DNA from: a gamma proteobacterium HdN1
GTDB lineage: Bacteria > Pseudomonadota > Gammaproteobacteria > Pseudomonadales > Ketobacteraceae
NCBI GenBank assembly: GCA_000198515.1
Contig: FP929140.1
Span: 3,198,527-3,262,526, forward strand
Direction of reading: 5' to 3'
DNA: 64,000 nucleotides
The position numbers and the translations under genes are program-made. The notes under the pieces were generated by a model. It was given only the letters and a program-made list of their open reading frames with translations, made no database searches and had not been told where the DNA came from. Of the stretch, positions 50,038 through 60,619 are shown one piece after another (position 1 is the stretch's first letter; every line of letters starts with the position of its first letter).

Positions 50038-52164
50038 TCAGTAGCTGGCTTGCAACGTTAGATCGTAGCTGCGGCCCGTTCCAATCATCCATTGTTCATC
50101 GTATGCAGCGCTGGCGTAGAACCGATTGGTTAGATTGCGGCCACTCAATGCCAATTGTGTGCTGGGCGCAACCTGCCAGCGAATAAGGGCATCTAGCAGC
50201 GTGTATTTCGGCATTTCCAGCGTATTATCGTCGCTGGTATAACGTGCGCTCACATGGCGCAGGCCGATGGAGCTTGTCCAGTCCTGTGCAAGCCGGTAGT
50301 GCCCCCAAAGGTTCGATGTAAATTCAGGTACGTTACGCGGCGTGTGATCGGCATAACTGACCGCCTCGCCGTTTTGGGTGCGCCATAGGTTTTTGTACCA
50401 GCTATCGGTGTAGGCGATATTTCCTTCCAGCGAAAACGCGGCGCTTAGATCGGCTTGGCCGCTGAATTCAATGCCTCGCGCAATTTGTTCGCCCCCCTGA
50501 ATGGATTCTTTGGGATTGTTGGGGTCGCTGGTAATAATGTCGGTTTTTTCAATTCGGTAAACCGCCAGAGTCCACGAGCCTTGATCTTCTGGAAGATCCT
50601 GTTTTAAGCCAATCTCCAATTGGTGGGCTTTGGTAAGCTCAAAATCGCGATCGGATTTTCGCAAGGACAGCAGGCTGTTGACCGGGTCATGGCCCACCGT
50701 GTTTTGCGCGTAGATGCGCGTATTGTCGTTGAGCGAGTAGGTTGCACCTGCTAGCCACGAGGTGCCTCGCAGGCGAATATCGTATTGATCACCCTTGGGC
50801 GCGCTGTTGATATTTTTTCGGTCAAAGTCATACCAGTCGCCACGTACCCCCGCCATTAGAAGCCAGCGTGGTGCGATGCGCCAAGCATCTTCCAAGAACA
50901 GTGCCTCGGCGGATAGCCTAGAGTCGTAGCCTTTTTGATAGGGGCTCGGGCTATCCCAGATTCCATGGTCGGGATTCACGCGGGAAACTACCGATTCGCC
51001 CACGTAGGGTGAGTTGCTTGTGGAGGTAAAAGCATATCTTGATACCGATCCGCCGATTGCAATTTCGTGTTGGGCGGCACTGATTTTCAGCGTAGTGTCA
51101 TTGCCGGTTTGTTCTAAATCATGGCCGATTTTCAGATAAGACGAGCGCGCAATGGTATCGTCGGCGGCGTTGTATTCGTAGGATTCGATATTCTTCCAGA
51201 GGCGATCAGAGCGCAGATGATAGAGCGCATTCTGGAGATTGAATCCACGGCTGATTTTCCAATCAACATCTGCACGGTAACGCCAATCTTGATAGTACAC
51301 TTCGCTATTTTGTGCATTATAGTTTTCGTTGCGCATGGAGCGACGCATATTGCCATCTACCAGCGGAGTTCCGAAATAACGCTCTGGATGACGGCTGCTG
51401 TATTCGGCAGCTAGGTCGATGGTTAAATCCTGATGAGGCACCCAGCGTAAAGAGGGCGCAAACTTCAGGTTTTTCTGTTCGCTGAGATCGCGTTCATTGT
51501 GGCGGCGTTCTGCCCAAGCATCTACGCGATAGAAAACCGTTTCGCTCAAAGGGCCAGTAACGCCAGCCCCAAGGTTGGTGGTGTCGTATCGCGCCATTCC
51601 AAGCAGCAGGTCTGCCCCAAAAATCTCACGCGGCTTTTTGCGTACAAAGTTGATGGTCGCGCCCGATGTGCCACTTCCGTACAGTAAACTCCCTGGGCCG
51701 CGCAATACGTCTACGCGCTCATATCCCCAGAGTAGGTCGGGATAATTGATCGTGCCGGCGGCCACTGCGCTATTGAGTCCATCTACCGCTATGCCTACTG
51801 TGCCAAACCCTCGGCTGGTAAAGTTCATCCCGCCACCGCCCGCAGTGCCGTTGGCCGAGATGCCAACCGTTTGTGACACGGCTTCAGCGCTGTGGAGTTG
51901 GCCGCGTTCGCGTAGCTGCTCATCGTTTACGCTATCTAGGCTTGCGGGCATATCCAGTGCAGATATGCTGGTGTGAGTCGCAGAACTTGCTTCTTGGTTC
52001 GCGAGCGATGTGCGCGCGGCGTCGCTCTGGATTGCCAGAGTCGGCAACAGCATGGTGTCTGAGTTGCGGGGTTCTGCGGTTTGCAGCTCGGTTGCGAAAG
52101 TGGTTCCGGTGTGTAGGCCGGCCAGTGCAATGCCTGCTCGAAGCAGAGCTCTATGAAAATGCAC
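50038..52164 (-). CDS. btuB: TonB-dependent outer-membrane corrinoid receptor (BtuB-like)
   Basis: The product (about 708 residues) is a TonB-dependent receptor. It has a signal peptide (about 1-27), a plug domain (NDEQLRERGQLHSAEAVSQTVG, GFGTVGIAVDGLNS, YERVDVLRGPGSLLYGSGTSGATINFVRKKP) and a 22-strand barrel ending with an aromatic C-terminus (YDLTLQASY). The plug sequence also resembles FhuA/FpvA-type siderophore receptors. The corrinoid call rests on the cobalamin riboswitch directly upstream and the btuFCD genes downstream. I chose the GTG at 52164 (GAGGA eight bases upstream, then a good signal peptide). The 63 extra codons to 52353 overlap the riboswitch and are not protein. Confidence 0.88.
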   Translation of the reverse strand: MHFHRALLRAGIALAGLHTGTTFATELQTAEPRNSDTMLLPTLAIQSDAARTSLANQEASSATHTSISALDMPASLDSVNDEQLRERGQLHSAEAVSQTVGISANGTAGGGGMNFTSRGFGTVGIAVDGLNSAVAAGTINYPDLLWGYERVDVLRGPGSLLYGSGTSGATINFVRKKPREIFGADLLLGMARYDTTNLGAGVTGPLSETVFYRVDAWAERRHNERDLSEQKNLKFAPSLRWVPHQDLTIDLAAEYSSRHPERYFGTPLVDGNMRRSMRNENYNAQNSEVYYQDWRYRADVDWKISRGFNLQNALYHLRSDRLWKNIESYEYNAADDTIARSSYLKIGHDLEQTGNDTTLKISAAQHEIAIGGSVSRYAFTSTSNSPYVGESVVSRVNPDHGIWDSPSPYQKGYDSRLSAEALFLEDAWRIAPRWLLMAGVRGDWYDFDRKNINSAPKGDQYDIRLRGTSWLAGATYSLNDNTRIYAQNTVGHDPVNSLLSLRKSDRDFELTKAHQLEIGLKQDLPEDQGSWTLAVYRIEKTDIITSDPNNPKESIQGGEQIARGIEFSGQADLSAAFSLEGNIAYTDSWYKNLWRTQNGEAVSYADHTPRNVPEFTSNLWGHYRLAQDWTSSIGLRHVSARYTSDDNTLEMPKYTLLDALIRWQVAPSTQLALSGRNLTNRFYASAAYDEQWMIGTGRSYDLTLQASY

Positions 52165-52295
52165 GATTTTTCCTCTGCCACACCAACCCGTGCGGCGCAA
52201 GTTGCGGTAAGCGCGCGGCAAAGGGCAAACAGAGATCCGCTGTGCAGAACGCACATCAGAGATAAGGCAGGCCCACCGCGCACAGAATGTACCGA

Positions 52296-52538
52296 AGGTC
52301 GGTCTCCGGGCTTGCGGGTGAAGCCTAAGCTTCCGAAAACAACGCCTTCCCATGCAAGCGCACAGTGGCTATCAGTTGTTTTCGCTGGACTTTGAATGCT
52401 CGCAGAGAAAGGATCAACGTGAGGCATTCAACATCTAGGCCCGCCCACCGTTGCGGGGGCAGCTCCGGACTTGCTGGGCATAAGCACATGCCAGCGCACC
52501 GGATTCCCAAGCGGAATCAGCAATACTAATCCCTACCT
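52296..52538 (-). ncRNA. Cobalamin riboswitch upstream of btuB
   Basis: Read on the minus strand, the elements are AGGTAGG (52538-52532) as a likely 5' closing arm, GGGAATCCGGTGCG, the core GCTGCCCCCGCAACGGTGG and the B12 box AAGCCCGGAGACCGACCT (52313-52296). The B12 box ends about 130 bases before the btuB GTG. The leader between them has no small gene that I can support. It controls the corrinoid uptake operon, parallel to the riboswitch at 31088-31300. Confidence 0.95.
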
Positions 52539-52549
52539 AAGGCGCGGCG

Positions 52550-52578
52550 ATTGTCTGAAAACGCTGGGGGGATGTCAA
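52550..52578 (-). promoter_or_regulatory. Sigma-70-like promoter of the btu operon
   Basis: On the minus strand TTGACA (52578-52573) and GACAAT (52555-52550) are separated by 17 bases. Predicted transcription starts near 52543, just before the riboswitch. Confidence 0.7.
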
Positions 52579-52734
52579 GGCGTTTGTCGGCTGGAAAGTG
52601 CGCGTGCGAAAAACGCATTTTTAGGTACTCGGCGCACTACAAGAAAGAACAATGCTACTATCTTGAATCGTTTCGCCCGTAAAACTCAACCACCTACAGA
52701 CTCACACACTTACAGAGAGAAGGTTGCCCCCTCC

Positions 52735-53706
52735 ATGAAGACACGTATCACCGAGTTGTTTGGTATTCAGCACCCGATTATGCAAGGCGGCATGCATTTT
52801 GTTGGCTTTGCGCCACTGGCTGCGGCCGTTTCTAACGCGGGCGGGCTTGGCGTGATCACCGGCCTAACGCAGCGCACGGCAAAAGACCTTGCGAATGAGA
52901 TCGCGAAATGCAATGACCTTACCGACAAGCCTTTTGGTGTGAACCTTACGTTTTTACCAACCGTGTCTTCACCGGATTATCCTGGCTATATCAAAGCCAT
53001 CGTCGAAGGCGGCGTGCGCATTGTCGAAACGGCGGGCCGCAGTCCCGAAGCCTATATGCCGATTTTGAAAGAGCATGGCATCAAGGTCGTCCACAAATGC
53101 ACTTCGGTACGTCACGCGCTGAAGGCCCAAAAGATCGGCTGCGACGCGGTATCGGTTGATGGTTTCGAATGCGGCGGCCATCCCGGTGAAGACGATATCC
53201 CCAATATGATCCTGCTGCCCCGCGCTGCAGATGAGCTGGAAATTCCGTTTCTCGCCTCTGGCGGTATGGCCGATGCGCGTTCACTGGTTGCCTCGCTCGC
53301 CATGGGTGCCGATGGCATGAACATGGGAACGCGCTTTATCGCCACGCAGGAAGCCCCGGTGCACGAGAACGTCAAAAAAGCCATCGTAGCGGCCTCCGAA
53401 CTGGATACCCGCCTCGTAATGCGCCCGTTACGCAACACCGAGCGTGTGCTCAACAATCCTGCAGTTGAAAAGATCCTGCAAAAAGAAGCGGAGCTAGGTA
53501 AGAATCTGAAATTTGAAGACATCATCAACGAAGTGGCAGGAGTTTATCCGCGCATCATGATGGAAGGCGATATGGATGCCGGTGCATGGTCGTGCGGTAT
53601 GGTCGCCGGTTTGATCAATGACATTCCCACCTGTAAAGAATTGATTGATCGTATTATGAGCGAGGCCGAGCAGTTGATTCGTAAGCGGTTGATGGGGTTC
53701 TTGTGA
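52735..53706 (+). CDS. Nitronate monooxygenase-like FMN protein
   Basis: The product (324 residues) belongs to the 2-nitropropane dioxygenase/nitronate monooxygenase family, FMN-dependent TIM barrels. Visible signatures are the N-terminal IQHPIMQGGMHFVGFAPLAAAVSNAGGLGVITG (consecutive segments), DAVSVDGFECGGHPGEDD, the phosphate-binding PFLASGGMADARSLVASLAMGADGMNMGTRF, and a C-terminal GAWSCGMVAGLIND. In the family these oxidise nitronates, but many members have unknown substrates; enoyl-reductase-like roles exist among relatives. I chose the ATG at 52735, where homology starts. The longer frame from 52471 runs through the divergent riboswitch region. The ribosome-binding site is weak. Confidence 0.88.
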   Translation: MKTRITELFGIQHPIMQGGMHFVGFAPLAAAVSNAGGLGVITGLTQRTAKDLANEIAKCNDLTDKPFGVNLTFLPTVSSPDYPGYIKAIVEGGVRIVETAGRSPEAYMPILKEHGIKVVHKCTSVRHALKAQKIGCDAVSVDGFECGGHPGEDDIPNMILLPRAADELEIPFLASGGMADARSLVASLAMGADGMNMGTRFIATQEAPVHENVKKAIVAASELDTRLVMRPLRNTERVLNNPAVEKILQKEAELGKNLKFEDIINEVAGVYPRIMMEGDMDAGAWSCGMVAGLINDIPTCKELIDRIMSEAEQLIRKRLMGFL

Positions 53707-53745
53707 GCGATTGCGTGATTAAGTGATTGCGTGATTCAGCGATTG
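53707..53745. repeat. 16-bp tandem repeat after the nitronate monooxygenase stop
   Basis: GCGATTGCGTGATTAA (53707-53722) and GTGATTGCGTGATTCA (53723-53738) are followed by a partial GCGATTG (53739-53745). The array begins immediately after the TGA. Confidence 0.85.
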
Positions 53746-53746
53746 A

Positions 53747-53780
53747 CCGCCTTGGCAGGTAATTCAACCTGCCAAGGCGG
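53747..53780. terminator. Hairpin terminator between converging genes
   Basis: A perfect 14-bp inverted repeat, CCGCCTTGGCAGGT (53747-53760) and ACCTGCCAAGGCGG (53767-53780), has a six-base loop. It lies between the rightward nitronate monooxygenase gene and the leftward purD, whose stop is at 53805. The T-tracts on either side are poor, but the position and stem strength fit a bidirectional terminator. Confidence 0.75.
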
Positions 53781-53804
53781 ATTTGTGGTGCGCGCGAGAT
53801 GCGC

Positions 53805-55100
53805 TTAGCGTTTCGGCAAACGCTCGCGAGCAATGGCACGATAGCCAATGTCACGACGGCAGAATGCACCTTCCCAATGGATGCGATCCGTTGTGGCGTA
53901 GGCAGTTTTTTGGGCCTCTTCCACCGTATCACCAAGAGCGGTCACGCAGAGCACGCGGCCTCCACTGGTAACAACATCATCGCCTTCCAAGCGAGTGCCG
54001 GCGTGAAATACCTTGCAGTTTTCTGCATCCTTTTCGGGGAGGCCCTGAATCGCATCCCCCTTGCTGTAATCCTCCGGGTAGCCGCCTGCAGCCATCACCA
54101 CGCCTAACGCTGCACGAGTGTCCCAATGCGCGTCGATCTTATTGAGCCGCTGTTCCACGCCCGCCAAGCAAAGCTCCACAAGGTCAGACTGCATCCGCAT
54201 CAGAATCGGTTGGGTTTCTGGATCACCAAATCGGCAGTTGAACTCCAATACCTTGGAATGGCCCTGCGCGTCGATCATCAGGCCAGCATACAAAAAGCCG
54301 GTGTACGGTGAGCCTTCCTCGGCCATACCGCGAATGGTTGGGTAGATGATCTCGGCCATCACCCGCGCGTGTATGTCTGGGGTGACGACGGGTGCAGGTG
54401 AATAAGCACCCATACCGCCGGTGTTCGGGCCTTGGTCGCCTTCGTCGCGTGCCTTGTGGTCTTGGCTGGTGGCAAGGGGCAGCACGTGGCTGCCGTCGAC
54501 CATACAGATAAAGCTGGCTTCTTCGCCGCTTAAAAATTCTTCGATGACAACGCGGTGGCCGGCTTCTCCAAAGCGGTTTCCACCGAGCATATCCTGAACG
54601 GCGGCAATGGCCTCCGCTTCAGTTTGCGCGATGATCACGCCTTTTCCTGCCGCTAGGCCGTCCGCTTTGACGACGATCGGCATTTTTTGGCCGCGAAGAT
54701 AGGCAATTGCAGGTTCAATTTCCGTGAAGTTTTGGTAAGCCGCGGTAGGAATGCGATGGCGTGCCAAAAAGTCCTTGGAAAATGCCTTCGAGCCTTCCAG
54801 TTGGGCGGCGCTCTGGGTCGGGCCAAAGATGGCAAGCCCAGCAGCGCGGAATTGATCTACCACGCCCAGCACCAAGGGGGCTTCTGGCCCCACGATGGTG
54901 AGGTCGATGGCATTTTTTTGCGCAAAAGAGAGCAGGGCGGGAACATCCGTCGGCGCAATTTGGACGTTCTCAACGCCCGCTTCCCGCGCAGTTCCCGCAT
55001 TGCCTGGTGCAACAAAAACCTGTTTTACGCGCGGCGATTGCTTGGCTTTCCACGCCAGCGCGTGCTCGCGGCCACCGCTACCAATGATCAGGATTTTCAT
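53805..55100 (-). CDS. purD: Phosphoribosylamine-glycine ligase
   Basis: This 431-residue ATP-grasp enzyme joins phosphoribosylamine and glycine in purine synthesis. Signatures are the N-terminal IIGSGGREHALAWKAKQS, VVKADGLAAGKGVIIAQT and the metal-binding region KVLEFNCRFGDPETQPILMRM. It follows purH by 11 bp on the same strand, a common purHD order. Length and motifs are normal. Confidence 0.97.
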   Translation of the reverse strand: MKILIIGSGGREHALAWKAKQSPRVKQVFVAPGNAGTAREAGVENVQIAPTDVPALLSFAQKNAIDLTIVGPEAPLVLGVVDQFRAAGLAIFGPTQSAAQLEGSKAFSKDFLARHRIPTAAYQNFTEIEPAIAYLRGQKMPIVVKADGLAAGKGVIIAQTEAEAIAAVQDMLGGNRFGEAGHRVVIEEFLSGEEASFICMVDGSHVLPLATSQDHKARDEGDQGPNTGGMGAYSPAPVVTPDIHARVMAEIIYPTIRGMAEEGSPYTGFLYAGLMIDAQGHSKVLEFNCRFGDPETQPILMRMQSDLVELCLAGVEQRLNKIDAHWDTRAALGVVMAAGGYPEDYSKGDAIQGLPEKDAENCKVFHAGTRLEGDDVVTSGGRVLCVTALGDTVEEAQKTAYATTDRIHWEGAFCRRDIGYRAIARERLPKR

Positions 55101-55111
55101 GAAAAGGCTCC

Positions 55112-56713
55112 TTAGTGGCGGAAATGGCGCATATTGGTGAATACCATGGCCATGCCGGCTTCATCGGCGGCGGCAATGACTTCGTTGTCGCGGATCGAGC
55201 CGCCGGGCTGTATCACCGCAGTGATCCCCGCTTCGGCTGCCGCGTCGATGCCGTCACGGAAGGGGAAGAATGCGTCGGATGCCATTACCGAGCCTTCTAC
55301 CTTGAGGTTTTCGTCGGCGGCTTTGATGCCGGCAATGCGGGCGCTGTAGACGCGGCTCATTTGGCCTGCGCCAACGCCAATCGTTTGTAGGTTGCGGGTG
55401 TAGACGATGGCGTTGGATTTCACGAACTTGGCAACTTTCCACGCAAACAGTAGGTCGCGGATTTCGTCGCGGGTGGGCGCACGGCGGGTGACTACGCGCA
55501 GCTCATTCGCACCGACCATGCCATTGTCGCGCTCTTGCACCAGCAGGCCGCCGTTGACGCGTTTGTAGTCGAGCGAAGGCGTGCGTTCTTTATCCCATTC
55601 GCCGCAAACGAGTACGCGCACGTTGTTTTTGGTCGCCAAGATGGGCAGCGCATCGTCGTCGATCGCAGGCGCAATGATGACCTCCACAAACTGCTTGTCG
55701 ATGATGGTTTTTGCGGTAACGCTGTCCAAGGCTTGGTTAAACGCGATGATGCCACCAAACGCAGAGGTTGGGTCGGTCTGGAAAGCGCGTAGGTAAGCTT
55801 CGCGCAGATCCATGCCGAGCGCCACGCCACAAGGGTTGGCGTGCTTTACAATTACGCAGGCCGGCTCATCGAAGCTCTTTACGCACTCCAGCGCAGCGTC
55901 GGTATCGGCCACGTTGTTGTAAGACAACTCTTTACCTTGTATCTGATGCGCAGTTGCAACGGAAGGCTCGGTGATGTTGTGCTCACGGTAAAAAGCGGCC
56001 GCTTGGTGGGGGTTTTCGCCGTAGCGCATGTCTTGCACGCGAATAAATTGCTGATTGAATGTGCGCGGAAACAGACTGCGTTTTGGTTGGCTGCTGTTTG
56101 CGGCATCGGCCGGTAGAGAGCCTAGATAATTGGCAATGGCGCCGTCGTAATGTGCGGTGTGTTCAAAGGCGGATACGGCCAGATCAAAGCGGGTATTTGC
56201 ACTGATCGCGCCGTGATTTGCGCGCATCTCCGCGATTACGCGCTCGTAATCGGCCGCCTTAGTAACGATGCTCACCCAGCGATGATTTTTGGCCGCCGAA
56301 CGCACCATGGTGGGGCCGCCGATGTCGATGTTTTCGATCGCGGTGGCAAGGTCGCAGCCCGGCTTTGCGATCGTGGCTTCAAAGGGGTAGAGGTTGACGA
56401 CGACCATGTCAATCGGGCGGATTCCGTGTGCTTCCATCACCTGATCATCGGTGCCGCGCCTTGCGAGGATGCCACCGTGTACCTTGGGGTGCAGAGTTTT
56501 GACGCGACCATCCATCATTTCCGGAAAGCCGGTGTAGTCGGAGATTTCAGTGGCTGGGATCTGATTGTCTTTGAGCAGGCGAAAGGTACCGCCGGTCGAG
56601 AGGATTTCGACGCCGAGCTCGACAAGGGCGCGCGCGAAATCAAGGATGCCTGTTTTGTCGGAAACGCTGATGAGGGCGCGCTGAATGGGGTGGTCGGAAG
56701 TGGATGTGCTCAT
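55112..56713 (-). CDS. purH: Bifunctional AICAR formyltransferase / IMP cyclohydrolase
   Basis: This 533-residue enzyme performs the last two steps of IMP synthesis. The N-terminal cyclohydrolase domain has [31 protein letters not shown] and [15 protein letters not shown]. The C-terminal formyltransferase domain has [37 protein letters not shown] and the terminal [18 protein letters not shown]. It is first in the purHD pair. The 218-bp region upstream (56714-56931) shows no gene. Confidence 0.97.
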   Translation of the reverse strand: MSTSTSDHPIQRALISVSDKTGILDFARALVELGVEILSTGGTFRLLKDNQIPATEISDYTGFPEMMDGRVKTLHPKVHGGILARRGTDDQVMEAHGIRPIDMVVVNLYPFEATIAKPGCDLATAIENIDIGGPTMVRSAAKNHRWVSIVTKAADYERVIAEMRANHGAISANTRFDLAVSAFEHTAHYDGAIANYLGSLPADAANSSQPKRSLFPRTFNQQFIRVQDMRYGENPHQAAAFYREHNITEPSVATAHQIQGKELSYNNVADTDAALECVKSFDEPACVIVKHANPCGVALGMDLREAYLRAFQTDPTSAFGGIIAFNQALDSVTAKTIIDKQFVEVIIAPAIDDDALPILATKNNVRVLVCGEWDKERTPSLDYKRVNGGLLVQERDNGMVGANELRVVTRRAPTRDEIRDLLFAWKVAKFVKSNAIVYTRNLQTIGVGAGQMSRVYSARIAGIKAADENLKVEGSVMASDAFFPFRDGIDAAAEAGITAVIQPGGSIRDNEVIAAADEAGMAMVFTNMRHFRH

Positions 56714-56931
56714 GGCTACAGGCTCTCGTGGTTATGCGACTGCAACTCGCTTGTGGCTAAAGGAATTTGTCTGGCGTTTTTGTCAAGAACGTGCCAAGCG
56801 GGGAGGTCGTAGTTGCAGGTGTGATGGTCAGGCGCGCATTGTATGCGGAATCGGGGGATTTTTTAAGCCAAACTTGCTGGGTCAAACTTGCTCCCACCCA
56901 TCCACTTTAGGGGCACGCCTCGGTATGCGTC

Positions 56932-58503
56932 TCACCCCACCTCAAACCCCACAATATTCCGCGTATCCTTACTAAACTCCACTCCAATCAAATGCACCGG
57001 CCCAGCTGCGCGGTACTTATCGGCATAGGCACGATCCTTCAGCTGCTGTAACGCGCGGCCTTCAGGCACAAGCTCTACCACTTTGAATTCAAATAAATAT
57101 ACATGCCCTTCAAAGCATACCGTCATATCAATACGGCCGTGATTGGTGGCATCTTCTAGCTTGATATCCAATCCCAACGCGGCAAAGTGGCTGTAGAAAA
57201 TACTGGCCCAGTAGCCTTCATATTGTGCGATGGGGCTATTTCGGTACCAATCGTGCGGAATGGTGGCGAAAAAGGCGTGGAATAGGTCGCGCATGGCGGG
57301 AATGTTCTGCTCGCGGAGCAGGGTGATCAGCTTGATGCGGTTTTCAAAGCCTTTGCTGCTATCCACCCCCAAGCCTTCCAGAAGGCTTGCGTTGAGGCTG
57401 GATTCTACCTCGCGGTTGGGATAGCCCAAGGTGTAGACCCAGTGGCCCAAAATAGGTTGCTGAACGTCGTGTATTGTTAAATACCCAGTCTGAAACAATA
57501 AGGCTTCGCTTTTGATGGCATCGACATCGAAACTGGAAATCAGCTGTTCGCCGGTTTGCAGGTTGGCGAGATCGGGCGTGAAAAAACCGCGCTGGGTGAG
57601 CAGTTTGACTAAAAAAGTAGGCGTTCCAGTTTCAAACCACCAGGGACGGAAGGTGCGATGATCGAACAGCAAAAGTAAATCGAACGGATTGTAAACAGAA
57701 TCGCCGAGCCAATTGTAGCCGTTATACCAACGCTTGATTTCGCAGCGATCCAAGCCTTCAAGCTCCGCTGCAAAAACGCTATCTACGTCCTGATCGGTAT
57801 AGCCGCAAATCGTGCTATAACGAGCATCCAGCGTTATGTCTTGAAGGTTATTCAGCCCTGAAAACAAGCTCACTTTGCTGAATTTCGAAACTCCGGTCAA
57901 AAATGCAAAGCGAATATAGGCGTCGGCATCCTTGATGACAGAATAAAAATCCTTGAGGGTTTCACGGGTTTCCAGTGCAATTTCCCTTTGCTCGATATTG
58001 TCCAGAATGGGTTTGTCGTACTCGTCAATCAGAACGACCACCCGCTGGTTATGGGTTTGAGCCAAGTGAAGGATCAGACTACGAAAGCGTTCGGCAAGGG
58101 TTTTGTCTACTACGGCCAGCTGGTTTGCCGTTTCAAAGCGTCTCAGATGAGAGTCGATCTGGTCTTCAAGCTCTTGCGCGCTTCTTGTAACGCCACCCCC
58201 AAAACTGATCCGAATCACCGGATGCTTAACAGACCAATCCCAGTGTTTCTCGGCATACAAGCCTTTGAACAAAGCTTCGTTGCCTTCAAATAGTTCTTTC
58301 AGTGTGTCCAGAAACAGACTCTTTCCAAAGCGGCGGGGGCGGGAGAGAAAGAAATACTTTCCCTGTTGAACCAAGCGCAACGCCAGTGGCGTTTTGTCTA
58401 CGTAATAACAGTTATCCTCGCGAATCTCGCGGAGGGTCTGGATGCCGATGGGCAGGCGTTTGCGTTGCATGGACAGGGCGGCCTCATGGGGGGAGTTCGG
58501 CAT
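56932..58503 (-). CDS. AAA-ATPase-like / PD-(D/E)XK nuclease-fold protein, copy 1
   Basis: This 523-residue protein combines an N-terminal AAA-ATPase-like domain (PF09820 type) with a C-terminal PD-(D/E)XK nuclease-fold domain (PDDEXK_9 type). The first domain has YYVDKTPLALRL, a P-loop-like LSRPRRFGKSLFLDTL, Walker B VVVLIDEYDKPIL and FAFLTGVSKFSKVSLFSGL. The second has GRIDMTVCFEGHVYLFEFKV with the D...E-x-K core. The family is common and often multi-copy in Gammaproteobacteria and Bacteroidota, and its function is not established. A second copy lies at 60620-62191; both ends are nearly identical and the middle has diverged. Confidence 0.85.
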   Translation of the reverse strand: MPNSPHEAALSMQRKRLPIGIQTLREIREDNCYYVDKTPLALRLVQQGKYFFLSRPRRFGKSLFLDTLKELFEGNEALFKGLYAEKHWDWSVKHPVIRISFGGGVTRSAQELEDQIDSHLRRFETANQLAVVDKTLAERFRSLILHLAQTHNQRVVVLIDEYDKPILDNIEQREIALETRETLKDFYSVIKDADAYIRFAFLTGVSKFSKVSLFSGLNNLQDITLDARYSTICGYTDQDVDSVFAAELEGLDRCEIKRWYNGYNWLGDSVYNPFDLLLLFDHRTFRPWWFETGTPTFLVKLLTQRGFFTPDLANLQTGEQLISSFDVDAIKSEALLFQTGYLTIHDVQQPILGHWVYTLGYPNREVESSLNASLLEGLGVDSSKGFENRIKLITLLREQNIPAMRDLFHAFFATIPHDWYRNSPIAQYEGYWASIFYSHFAALGLDIKLEDATNHGRIDMTVCFEGHVYLFEFKVVELVPEGRALQQLKDRAYADKYRAAGPVHLIGVEFSKDTRNIVGFEVG

Positions 58504-58666
58504 GGTAGCATAGATGGGGTGTGTTCGTAGTTTGCGGGGGCTTTCCGTGCCTGATGGGATGCGCTTCTTGTTGCTGTCAGAAGGCTTGGGAGGGCTTGCT
58601 CATGCTATTTGTCCTTCCTGAGTTTGCGATTCACTTGGGCGGCAGTTTTTTTGCGAGATCTTGATT

Positions 58667-60196
58667 TCAAGCTCTGCTGATTCGAAAAAAACGCACATAC
58701 GCATTCAGCCGCTCGCCCTGCTCATCGAGCTCCCTAGCGGTTGCAACCAGCTGTTCTGCACTGGCGGCATTAAGCTGAGTGGCGCTGCTTAGCTGTGTCA
58801 TGGCGATGCTGATTTGGCTAGCGCCGGTTGTCAGTTCGCTGGTGGATGTGCTGATTTCTGTCACAAGCGCAGCTGTGTGGGCAATGCGAGGAAGGGTTTT
58901 TTCCAAGAGATTGCCCGCCTGCTCTGCAATGGCAACACTTGCGTTGGCCGAATCATCAATATCCTTGGCAGCAAGGCGACTGCTTTCTGCTAGCTTGCGC
59001 ACTTCAGTGGCCACCACAGCAAACCCTCGGCCATGTTCCCCCGCGCGGGCAGCCTCGATAGACGCGTTTAATGCGAGCAAATTCGTTTGATAGGCAATAT
59101 CATCCACGATCTGGATTTTCTGCGCGATGCTGCGCATGGCGATTACGGCTGCTTTTACCGCATTGCCGCTCTCTCGCGCTTCACTCGCAACGGTAACTGC
59201 AATGCCGTCGGCCGTTCTGGCATTGTCAGAATTCTGCGCAATGGCACCGCTCATTTGCTCCACGGAAGCACTGACTTCTTCCGTGCTGGCCGCTTGTTCT
59301 GTGGCCGCCTGCGATAACGATTGAGTGTTGGCGTTCACATTGGATGCGGCGGAAGTCAGATGCGTAGCCGCGCTGCCGATATCGGTAACAATGCTGGCTA
59401 GATTGCCCGCCATGGTGTTCAGCGCATGCTCCAGCAAACCTAACTCATTGCCTAGATCGCCCACTTGATGCAGCGAAAGATCACCCGCTGCAATCACTTG
59501 GCAACGGCGCACGTTGCGATCCAGCCGGCTGAAAATCCCGTCGTACACCAGCCATGACATCCAGAACAACACCCCCAAAGCAAGCCCGATGAGCGACAGG
59601 CGCTCCGCCACACCTAATGACTGGGGCGACCATAACTCCATCCCGCCAAACCCCAGCAGAGTGGCTGCTAGGCACGCGAACGCTATAGCCCACTGGGTTT
59701 TCAAGTTGAGACGCTGCAACCGCGCCACCCAGCCGCGAATGCCTTTATGAATAACGTTGCCTTGGTGAATCTGGAGATGGTTTGCTCGACCTTCACGCAT
59801 CTCTCGGTAGAGTTTTTCGGCGGCGGTAATCTGCGCTTGGCTGGGGCTGGTGCGCAACGACATATAACCGACCACCTTACCGGCATCCCAAATCGGATTT
59901 ACGTTGGCCTCTACCCAGTAGTAACTGCCATTTTTGCAGCGATTCTTTACCATGCCGCGCCACGTTTTGCCGGATTTTAGGGTGCTCCAAAAATCTTTAA
60001 ATGCCGCAGCGGGCATATCGGGATGCCGGATAATATTGTGAGGCGCGCCGATCAGCTCATTCTCGTCGTAACCGCTGATCTCCATGAAGGGCCGATTGAC
60101 ATAGGAGATCTTTCCTTTCAGGTCGGTTTTTGAAACGATGTATTCTGTTGGCTTTAGCCGGTATTCCACATTCGTGACAGGCAAATTATTGCGCAT
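58667..60196 (-). CDS. PAS-containing methyl-accepting chemotaxis protein (Aer-like)
   Basis: This 509-residue inner-membrane receptor begins with a PAS domain (about 10-120: [59 protein letters not shown]). Two close hydrophobic segments (about 165-185 and 192-212), a HAMP-like linker ([19 protein letters not shown]) and the signalling domain with the hairpin [33 protein letters not shown] follow. The PAS layout resembles Aer energy/oxygen sensors, which bind FAD. The ATG has AGGGGA seven bases upstream. No methylation-enzyme or che genes are in the window. Confidence 0.93.
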   Translation of the reverse strand: MRNNLPVTNVEYRLKPTEYIVSKTDLKGKISYVNRPFMEISGYDENELIGAPHNIIRHPDMPAAAFKDFWSTLKSGKTWRGMVKNRCKNGSYYWVEANVNPIWDAGKVVGYMSLRTSPSQAQITAAEKLYREMREGRANHLQIHQGNVIHKGIRGWVARLQRLNLKTQWAIAFACLAATLLGFGGMELWSPQSLGVAERLSLIGLALGVLFWMSWLVYDGIFSRLDRNVRRCQVIAAGDLSLHQVGDLGNELGLLEHALNTMAGNLASIVTDIGSAATHLTSAASNVNANTQSLSQAATEQAASTEEVSASVEQMSGAIAQNSDNARTADGIAVTVASEARESGNAVKAAVIAMRSIAQKIQIVDDIAYQTNLLALNASIEAARAGEHGRGFAVVATEVRKLAESSRLAAKDIDDSANASVAIAEQAGNLLEKTLPRIAHTAALVTEISTSTSELTTGASQISIAMTQLSSATQLNAASAEQLVATARELDEQGERLNAYVRFFRISRA

Positions 60197-60619
60197 ACCG
60201 AATCCCCTGAGTCATAGCAAGGCTGATATGCTCTTAAATAGCAGATTCTTAACATTGCTGAAGTAGTCAAACCGCCATAGTCCGTGTAGGAGAAAACCTA
60301 GAACACGAGCGCTGGTGATTTCCCTCACTCCTAGGCGCTAGCCGTCTGTTCCAGCTAGTTTTTTTGCCTGCGCGTATGGGGGCGACTATGCTAGAGGCTT
60401 CGGCAATGGCGGGGCTGCGGGGTTCTACGGACGCCGGCAGCGCGAGCTCGCAGGGCGGATCTGTTTCAGGAGTGTAAGCGTTCCACAAACCACATCCCCG
60501 AACCCATTCCGGCGAAACCGCTTAAGGCATAAAGGTTTCCAGCTCGCTTTGTGGCGTTTCTGGAAACGTAGTAAATAGCCGTTTCAGATAATTGGAGTCG
60601 TTAAGCAAAACGCCTACGC
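60197..60619. other. 423-bp intergenic region, mostly featureless
   Basis: This lies between the chemotaxis receptor start and the end of AAA-ATPase copy 2. I see no convincing gene, hairpin or repeat except a possible 33-codon minus-strand frame at 60522-60623. The receptor's promoter should lie in 60200-60300, but no clear boxes stand out. Confidence 0.5.

Noticed and set aside
52165-52353. N-terminal 63-codon extension of btuB
   Set aside because: It runs into the cobalamin riboswitch and lacks a signal peptide; the GTG at 52164 with GAGGA fits.
56150-56812. Plus-strand 220-codon frame opposite purH
   Set aside because: Antisense to highly conserved PurH sequence; composition is that of a shadow.
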